Positions 13,906 through 18,932 of a stretch of 18,932 bases of DNA are shown here, one piece after another. Numbering within the stretch: position 1 is the first letter of the stretch; each line of letters opens with the position of its first letter. Under the pieces are notes generated by a model that saw only the letters and a program-made list of their open reading frames with translations, was not told the origin of the DNA and ran no database searches. Made by a program: the position numbers and the translations under genes. Source of the stretch: Acidobacteriota bacterium (GTDB taxonomy: Bacteria > Acidobacteriota > Vicinamibacteria > Vicinamibacterales > SCN-69-37); assembly GCA_021824055.1 (NCBI GenBank), contig JAKALV010000033.1, forward strand, positions 1 through 18,932. Reading direction: 5' to 3'.

Positions 13906-13935
13906 CGGCGCCCGGCCGTACGGCCTCACGGAACG

Positions 13936-13979
13936 GGGTATAGACTCTCTACGTCTTAGGGTGTAGTCTCTCTATACCC
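13936..13979. promoter_or_regulatory. Operator-like 44-bp dyad abutting the padR start codon
   Basis: GGGTATAGA (13936-13944) and TCTATACCC (13971-13979) are a perfect 9-bp inverted repeat. An inner pair CTAC (13949-13952) and GTAG (13963-13966) shares the same centre, at 13957.5. The dyad also holds two similar direct tracts, AGACTCTCTA and TAGTCTCTCTA. It ends one base before the padR ATG and is AT-richer than its surroundings. This is what an autoregulated dimeric PadR protein would bind; the binding itself is inferred. Confidence 0.7.
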
Positions 13980-13980
13980 T

Positions 13981-14352
13981 ATGACCCTGCACTCGACGCG
14001 CCCCGACGCCCGCACCGACCTCCTGCACGGCACGCTCGACATGCTGATCCTCCGGACCCTGCAGTGGGGACCGCAGCACGGCTACGCCGTCGCGCAAACG
14101 ATCCGCGCGCAGTCGTCCGATGTGCTGCAGGTCGAGGCCGGGTCCCTGTACCCCGCGCTGCAGCGCCTCGCCAAGAGAGGCTGGGTCACGTCGAAATGGG
14201 CCCAGACCGAGGCGAACCAGCGCGCGAAGTTCTATCGGCTCACGCCGGAAGGCAAGAAGCAGCTCCTGCGCGAAGAGTCACGCTGGAGTGAACTGGTGAG
14301 CGCCATCAGCCGCGTGATGAAGCCGGCGGCCGCGCCCAACACCGAGGACTGA
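13981..14352 (+). CDS. PadR family transcriptional regulator
   Basis: A 123-residue winged-helix regulator. The PadR domain covers about residues 12-90: DLLHGTLDMLILRTLQWGP, then HGYAVAQTIRAQ, the recognition region VEAGSLYPALQRLAKRGWV, and the wing RAKFYRLTPEGKKQL. A C-terminal helix follows and the last residues are Pro/Ala-rich, so it is the short PadR type without a large effector domain. The ATG at 13981 directly follows a 44-bp dyad and has no Shine-Dalgarno, so the message may be leaderless. It lies 4 bp before the ADOP permease. This pairing is typical of Acidobacteriota, where the regulator probably represses itself and the permease. Confidence 0.93.
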   Translation: MTLHSTRPDARTDLLHGTLDMLILRTLQWGPQHGYAVAQTIRAQSSDVLQVEAGSLYPALQRLAKRGWVTSKWAQTEANQRAKFYRLTPEGKKQLLREESRWSELVSAISRVMKPAAAPNTED

Positions 14353-14356
14353 TGAG

Positions 14357-17041
14357 ATGTCGATCCTGGACTGGCTCAAGGCGTTGACGCGGCGGCTGGA
14401 TGATGACGACTTGCAGGAAGAGATCCGCGCGCACCTCGCGATCGCGGCCGCCGAGCGGATGGCCGACGGCGCCGATCCCAGGACCGCGCGCCAGGCCTCG
14501 TTGAAAGAGTTCGGCAACGTCACGCTGACGCGGGAAGCGGTCCATCGTGTGTGGACGCCGCGCTGGCTCGACGCCCTGCGCGATCAACTGAATGACGTCC
14601 GCCACGCGATCCGCGCCCTCGCAAAGAACCCGGTCTTCTCAATCACCGTGATCGCGGTGCTCACGCTCGGCATCGCGCTCAACGCCGCCGTGTTCACGAT
14701 GCTCAAGAGCGTGGCCCTCAGCCCCATCGCCGGCGTGGACCGATCGGCCCGCCTCGACGTCATCTACGGCGAGACCGACAAGGGACGCGACCTCACCGTC
14801 TCGTATCCCGACTACCAGTACCTCCGCGATCACGACACCGCATTCGTGGGCCTGATGGGTTCCCGCCTGGTGACGCCCACGCTCGGCCGCGGGCGCGGCG
14901 CCCGGCCGGTCTTCGGCGAGTTCGTGACCGCGAACTACTTTCAGGTCCTCGGCGTTCGCGTCGCGCTGGGCCGCGCGCTGTTGCCGTCGGACGAACTGGC
15001 GCCCGGGCAAAGTCCGGTCGTCGTGATCAGCGATGGTCTGTGGCGAAAAGACTTCGGGGGCGATCCGGACATCATCGGCCGGACGCTGGAGGTCAACAAT
15101 CACCGGCTCACCATCGTCGGCGTGGCCGACGCGACGTTTCACGGCACGATCGTGAGCTACGACGTGGAGCTGTTCATCCCGGTGATGATGGCGCCGTCCC
15201 TCGGCATCACCTTCAACAGCACGGAGACCACGCCGGCAGGCATCATGTCCGACCGGCGCGCGAACGTGCTCTACGTGATGGGGTTCCCGCGCCCGGGCAC
15301 GTCGCGGGCGAGCGCCGGCGTCGCGGTCGACGCGGTCTGGGCGGATCTGTCGCGCGATCGGCCGCTGACCGATCTCATCAAGCGGCTGCGCGTCGTGCCC
15401 TTCTCGCAGGTCCCGGGCACCGCCCCGGCGATTACCATGCCGATGCTGATCGCGCTCGGCGCGATGGGCCTGCTCGTGCTGATGATCGCGTGCGCGAACA
15501 TCGCCGGACTCGTGGTCGTACGGGGCATCTCCCGGCGCGGCGAGATCGCGTTGCGGCTGGCGCTCGGCGCCTCGCGCGCGCGCATCGTCCGCTTGCTGAT
15601 TGTCGAGAACCTCGTCCTCGCCGTGCCCGGCGCGCTGCTGGGCGTTCTGCTCGCCGCGCGGGGCATTCCCGTCCTGTTCCACTACGCCGAAGCGCTGGCC
15701 GCGCCGTCCCGGCTGTTCTTCAACATGCAGACCGACAGCCTGGTCGTCGGTTTCGCCGTGCTGGTCGCGTGCGGCAGCGCGCTCCTCTTCGGATTTCTGC
15801 CGGCGCTCAGAAGCTCGCGGATCGATCTGGTGTCGGTGATGAAGGAAGAATCGCCGCGCGGCACGGCGCGGGGACGGCTGCGCGCCGGTCTCGTTGTCGG
15901 GCAGGTCGCGGTGTCCCTGCTCCTGCTGGTGGGCGCCGGGCTGGTGACCCGCAGCCTCGACGCGGCCGAGCGCGCGGATCGCGGGTACGACGACGATCAC
16001 GTCACGGCCGTGACGATGGACCTCAAGGCGAACGGATATGACGAGGCGAGCGGCCGGATCTTCTACCGGCACCTGCTCGACACGATGCGCGCGGCACCGG
16101 GGATCGAGGCGGCGACCCTGGCGATGTCCACGCCGCTGACGTTTCTCGACGTGCGATCGCAACGCGTGTCGATCGACGGGTACGAGCAGCGCCGCGATGA
16201 AGACCTGTCCTTCATGTCGAACGTCATCGGCCCGGATTACTTCCGCACGCTGCGGATCCGCCTCGTGGCCGGGCGGGAATTCGAAGACCATGACGATGAG
16301 GCCGGAGCGCCGGTGGCCATCGTCAACAACACCCTGGCTGAACGGTTTTGGGGCGGCGCGGCTGATGCGATCGGCAAGCGCGTGCGGATCGCCGGCGGCG
16401 ACTGGCGGCGGGTGATCGGCGTCGCGGCGGATGTGAAGTACTCGCGGATCAACGAAGCGCCCGTGCCGTACATCTACCTGCCGTTCCTCCAGGCGTACCG
16501 GTCGGGCATGGTCCTGCACACGCGGGGGGGCGCGCCGGTGGACGTGCTCGTGGACCAGGCGCGCGCGGCGATCGCGGCGCTGGACGCGGAGCTGCCGCTC
16601 ATCGGCGCCGAGTCACTGAACCAGGCGACGCGCGGCGCGCTGCTGTTCTTCCGTTTCATGGCGTCGATGCTGTTCCTCTTTGGCATGACCGGCATGGCGC
16701 TCGCCGCGCTGGGCACCTATGGGTTGGTGGCGTACACCGTCAAACAGAGCACCCATGAAATCGGCATTCGGATGGCGCTCGGCGCGTCGGGACTGTCGGT
16801 GGTTCGCGGGTTTCTCGGGCGAGGCCTGCGGCTCGGTGCCCTCGGCGCCGCGGTCGGCGTCATCGCGGCGCTCGGCGTCGGCCGGCTGCTCAGGACCGTG
16901 CTGTTCGGCGTCAGCGCGATCGACGGCGTGTCGTTCGCGCGCGCGCTGGTCATCGTGCTTGGCGTCGTGCTGCTCGCGACGCTCGTTCCCGCCTGGCGCG
17001 CGTCGCGCACGGATCCGCTCAAGGCGCTGCGACATCAATAG
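14357..17041 (+). CDS. ADOP family orphan MacB/FtsX-type permease
   Basis: An 894-residue membrane protein of the acidobacterial duplicated orphan permease type. The N-terminal ~90 residues are a cytoplasmic helical region found in this family (LQEEIRAHLAIAAAERMADG, then WLDALRDQLNDVRHAIRALA). Two FtsX/MacB units follow. Unit 1 has TM1 at ~94-116, a periplasmic MacB-like domain to ~350, then three helices at ~355-490. Unit 2 has a helix at ~506-530, a second periplasmic domain to ~740, and three helices at ~765-890. Both units carry the coupling-type motif after a helix (GEIALRLALGASRARIVR; HEIGIRMALGASGLSVVR). No ATPase gene lies within the window, as the orphan name implies. GAGGA at 14344-14348 provides a ribosome-binding site. 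The substrate is unknown; relatives export peptides, lipoproteins or macrolides. Confidence 0.93.
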   Translation: MSILDWLKALTRRLDDDDLQEEIRAHLAIAAAERMADGADPRTARQASLKEFGNVTLTREAVHRVWTPRWLDALRDQLNDVRHAIRALAKNPVFSITVIAVLTLGIALNAAVFTMLKSVALSPIAGVDRSARLDVIYGETDKGRDLTVSYPDYQYLRDHDTAFVGLMGSRLVTPTLGRGRGARPVFGEFVTANYFQVLGVRVALGRALLPSDELAPGQSPVVVISDGLWRKDFGGDPDIIGRTLEVNNHRLTIVGVADATFHGTIVSYDVELFIPVMMAPSLGITFNSTETTPAGIMSDRRANVLYVMGFPRPGTSRASAGVAVDAVWADLSRDRPLTDLIKRLRVVPFSQVPGTAPAITMPMLIALGAMGLLVLMIACANIAGLVVVRGISRRGEIALRLALGASRARIVRLLIVENLVLAVPGALLGVLLAARGIPVLFHYAEALAAPSRLFFNMQTDSLVVGFAVLVACGSALLFGFLPALRSSRIDLVSVMKEESPRGTARGRLRAGLVVGQVAVSLLLLVGAGLVTRSLDAAERADRGYDDDHVTAVTMDLKANGYDEASGRIFYRHLLDTMRAAPGIEAATLAMSTPLTFLDVRSQRVSIDGYEQRRDEDLSFMSNVIGPDYFRTLRIRLVAGREFEDHDDEAGAPVAIVNNTLAERFWGGAADAIGKRVRIAGGDWRRVIGVAADVKYSRINEAPVPYIYLPFLQAYRSGMVLHTRGGAPVDVLVDQARAAIAALDAELPLIGAESLNQATRGALLFFRFMASMLFLFGMTGMALAALGTYGLVAYTVKQSTHEIGIRMALGASGLSVVRGFLGRGLRLGALGAAVGVIAALGVGRLLRTVLFGVSAIDGVSFARALVIVLGVVLLATLVPAWRASRTDPLKALRHQ

Positions 17042-17056
17042 GGGCAAAGAGACAAA

Positions 17057-17114
17057 GGGGCAAAGGGGCAATGAAGAGCTTCATTGACGCTCTGTCACTC
17101 TGCCCCTTTGCCCC
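17057..17114. terminator. Bidirectional terminator-like nested hairpin between convergent genes
   Basis: GGGGCAAAGGGGCA (17057-17070) pairs perfectly with TGCCCCTTTGCCCC (17101-17114). Inside, CAATGAAG (17069-17076) can instead pair with CTTCATTG (17079-17086) in a tight hairpin. The left arm continues a GGGGCAAAGAGACAAA tract from 17041. It lies between the converging ADOP permease and FG-GAP genes. There is no long T-run, so it may be a dispersed palindromic repeat that also stops transcription. Confidence 0.65.
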
Positions 17115-17131
17115 GCGCGATCGATTGACGA

Positions 17132-18932
17132 CTAGCGATCGCCCCCTTTGCCCTTGCCCTTGTCGTCACCCTTGCCCTTGTCGTGATCGCCGTCCTTCCC
17201 GTGATGATCTTCCCCGTCACGGCCGTTCTTGACGAACACCGGCACGGCCGTTGCGGAGCCGGTGTTACCGGCCGCGTCGGTGGCGGTGACCGTCAGCAGG
17301 AACGACGCCGCGCGGATCTGCAGGCGGCCATCGTCGCGCTTCGCTCTCGGGGCGTGATTCGTGGTCTGCAGTTGCACGATCTGGCCGTTGGTGACGCGGA
17401 TGCCGTTCAGGTCCGCCGACAGCGTGGCGACGCCCACGGCGTCGGTGGCCGAAAACACCACCTGGAAGAACTGCATCGACTCATCGTCGCCGCCGCCATG
17501 GCCGACGCGCACGAGGCTCGCGGTGGCGACCGGCGCGGTGTGATCCGCCACGGTCACCGTGAACGAGCCGCTCGCCGTGTTGCCCGCGCCGTCCGTGGCG
17601 GAGCAGTTCACCGTGGTGGTGCCGATCGGGAACGTCGAGCCGCTCGACGGCACGCAACTCGGCGTGACGACGCCGGACACGAGATCGGACGCCGACGCGG
17701 TGTAGGTTGCCGCCGCGCCCGACGGGCCGGTCGCTTCCACCGACATCGGTGACGGCAGGCTCAGCGACGGCGCGGTGGTGTCGACCACCGTCACGTTGAA
17801 CGACGCGGAGCCATCGCCTCCCGCATTCGACGCGGAGCACGTCACCGGCGTCGTGCCGAGCGCGAAGGTCGATCCGGATGCCGGAACGCAGGTCACCGGC
17901 ACGGACCCGCTACCATCGCTTGCGGACGCCGCGAAGGTCACCGCCGCGCCAGCGGCGCTGGTCGCTTCGGCCGTGAGGTTGCCGGGCACGGTCACGACCG
18001 GCGGCGTCGCGGTGTTGAAATTCGCGAACAGGTAGGCGCCACGATAACCGCCGCCGACGAGCGCGGGCTGTCCGTTGTACTTGATGATGGTCATCGTGTC
18101 GACGACCACGTTGGCGCCGGTATCCGTCCAGGCCAGCGCGAAGTTCCCCGCGCCGTCGCCGGCCCAGGCCTCCGGATGTTGCGAGGCGGAGGAATCTCCA
18201 TTCGACACCGCGAAGACGAGGTCCGCGAACCCGTCGCCGTTGAGGTCCCCGGCGTCCATGGCCACGATGAAGTGGGCGTCGTCCGTGCTCACGACCTTGG
18301 ACACCGAGAAGCTGATATTCCCCGGCGTGCTGGTGTTGGTGAACAGATAGATGCCGCGCGTGCCGGCGATCCAGTTGCTCCCCGCGTCGAGCTGCGCCGG
18401 GTAGGCGTCGATGAAGACGTCAGGCTTCCCGTCGCCGTTCGCATCGCCGATCGCCAGGCCCATCGCGCTGAGGCTCATGGGCAAGCTGAACCCGGTGAAC
18501 GTCCCGTCTCCGTTGTTCCGGTAGACGTTGTAGGTGGGCGCGGGCGAGTTCGGGTAGGAGAGCTTGGTGAACACGATGTCGAGCTTGCCGTCTCCGTCGA
18601 AATCCGCCAGCCGGACGCCGCTGCCATCCCAATCCCCACCCGGGTACGGGATGATGGCCCCGGGGATCAACGTGCCGCCCTGGTTGTAGAACACGCGGAT
18701 GTTGGGATTCCAACGGGAGCCGATCGCCACGACGTCCGTCGTGCCGTTGCCGTCGATATCGCCCACATCGAGATGCGACATGAGGCCGGTGCGACCGGGG
18801 CCGGCAGCGGGAGCGGGGACAACAATCTGCTGTTCACCCGCCGGATCGAGCCCGGCCGCGGTCCTGTCGCGATACGCCAAACCGAAATCGCCGTCCGTGA
18901 CGACGTAGCCGTAGTAGCCGTCGCCGTTGCCG
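17132..18932 (-). CDS. Secreted FG-GAP/VCBS-repeat protein with HYR domains (N-terminal part outside window)
   Basis: The C-terminal 599 residues of a large extracellular protein; the frame is open to the window edge, so a TTG at 18880 is not the true start. About five FG-GAP/VCBS-type repeats are visible with Ca2+-binding Asp-rich loops (GNGDGYYGY, DIDGNGTTDVV, DFDGDGKLDIVF, DANGDGKPDVFI, DLNGDGFADLVF). About two HYR domains follow (PPVVTVPGNLTAEATSAAGA and APSLSLPSPMSVEATGPSGA, each with TCV/SCV...TTxVxCSA). A final Ig-like domain of DAAGNTGSA type comes next, and then a 30-residue His/Asp/Gly/Lys tail rich in KGKGDDKGKG. The FG-GAP part should form a beta-propeller, and such proteins usually sit on or outside the cell for adhesion or polymer binding. 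No sortase or type IX sorting motif is evident; the charged tail may mediate export or attachment. Confidence 0.85.
   Translation of the reverse strand, partial: GNGDGYYGYVVTDGDFGLAYRDRTAAGLDPAGEQQIVVPAPAAGPGRTGLMSHLDVGDIDGNGTTDVVAIGSRWNPNIRVFYNQGGTLIPGAIIPYPGGDWDGSGVRLADFDGDGKLDIVFTKLSYPNSPAPTYNVYRNNGDGTFTGFSLPMSLSAMGLAIGDANGDGKPDVFIDAYPAQLDAGSNWIAGTRGIYLFTNTSTPGNISFSVSKVVSTDDAHFIVAMDAGDLNGDGFADLVFAVSNGDSSASQHPEAWAGDGAGNFALAWTDTGANVVVDTMTIIKYNGQPALVGGGYRGAYLFANFNTATPPVVTVPGNLTAEATSAAGAAVTFAASASDGSGSVPVTCVPASGSTFALGTTPVTCSASNAGGDGSASFNVTVVDTTAPSLSLPSPMSVEATGPSGAAATYTASASDLVSGVVTPSCVPSSGSTFPIGTTTVNCSATDGAGNTASGSFTVTVADHTAPVATASLVRVGHGGGDDESMQFFQVVFSATDAVGVATLSADLNGIRVTNGQIVQLQTTNHAPRAKRDDGRLQIRAASFLLTVTATDAAGNTGSATAVPVFVKNGRDGEDHHGKDGDHDKGKGDDKGKGKGGDR
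17151..17186 (-). repeat. Two 18-bp tandem repeats in the 3' end of the FG-GAP gene
   Basis: Units 17151-17168 and 17169-17186 differ at one base. On the coding (minus) strand they encode the repeated Asp-Lys-Gly-Lys-Gly part of the C-terminal tail. The period is a multiple of three, so copy number can change in frame. Confidence 0.85.

Noticed and set aside
14639..16519. Long minus-strand open frame opposite the ADOP permease
   Set aside because: The composition is Arg/His/Asp-rich and domain-free. It is a mirror of the permease codon bias, not a gene.

Overview
The window is GC-rich bacterial DNA. It most resembles an acidobacterium, perhaps of the Vicinamibacteria type. The best pointer is a PadR regulator directly followed by an 894-residue orphan MacB/FtsX-type permease (ADOP family), a pairing typical of Acidobacteriota. 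The cupredoxin with a carboxypeptidase-regulatory-like tail and the modular multihaem cytochrome fit this. The assignment is inferred from gene content, not from a marker gene. I see no rRNA, tRNA, CRISPR array, transposase or integrase.

Layout. (1) 1-1089: the 3' part of a sigma-54-dependent (NtrC-type) response regulator that starts before the window. (2) 1297-9498: seven co-directional genes, tightly packed, forming an electron-transfer cassette. They encode an outer-membrane beta-barrel with one N-terminal c-haem site, a periplasmic cupredoxin, a GltD-like FAD/NAD(P) oxidoreductase with ferredoxin clusters, a Rieske protein, a full-length cytochrome b, a membrane-anchored octahaem cytochrome c, and a monohaem cytochrome c lipoprotein. 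(3) 9510-10709, minus strand: a phosphatidylserine-decarboxylase-family protein that converges on the cassette. (4) 10719-12124: a tiny membrane protein and an AI-2E/PerM-family permease. (5) 12126-12393: a nested palindromic element between two converging genes. (6) 12417-13905: small accessory genes, namely a 67-residue unknown, a DUF4382-type lipoprotein, a CsbD-like protein and a two-helix membrane protein. (7) 13936-17041: a strong operator-like dyad, the PadR regulator and the ADOP permease. (8) 17057-17114: a bidirectional terminator-like hairpin. (9) 17132 to the window end, minus strand: the C-terminal part of a large secreted FG-GAP/HYR-repeat protein.

How the cassette could work. 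Rieske, cytochrome b and the octahaem protein form the core of a quinol:cytochrome c oxidoreductase of the cytochrome b6-like class. The flavoprotein gene overlaps the Rieske gene and would tie this complex to the cytoplasmic NAD(P)H pool. The cupredoxin and cytochrome lipoprotein are candidate periplasmic carriers, and the haem-bearing barrel is a candidate conduit through the outer membrane. The order outer membrane, cupredoxin, bc complex, NAD(P) is analogous to the uphill branch of extracellular Fe(II) oxidisers. The direction of electron flow and the outer substrate cannot be read from sequence. This cassette is the strongest candidate here for an undescribed system. The nested palindrome and the repeat-built signal peptide are the most unusual DNA-level structures.
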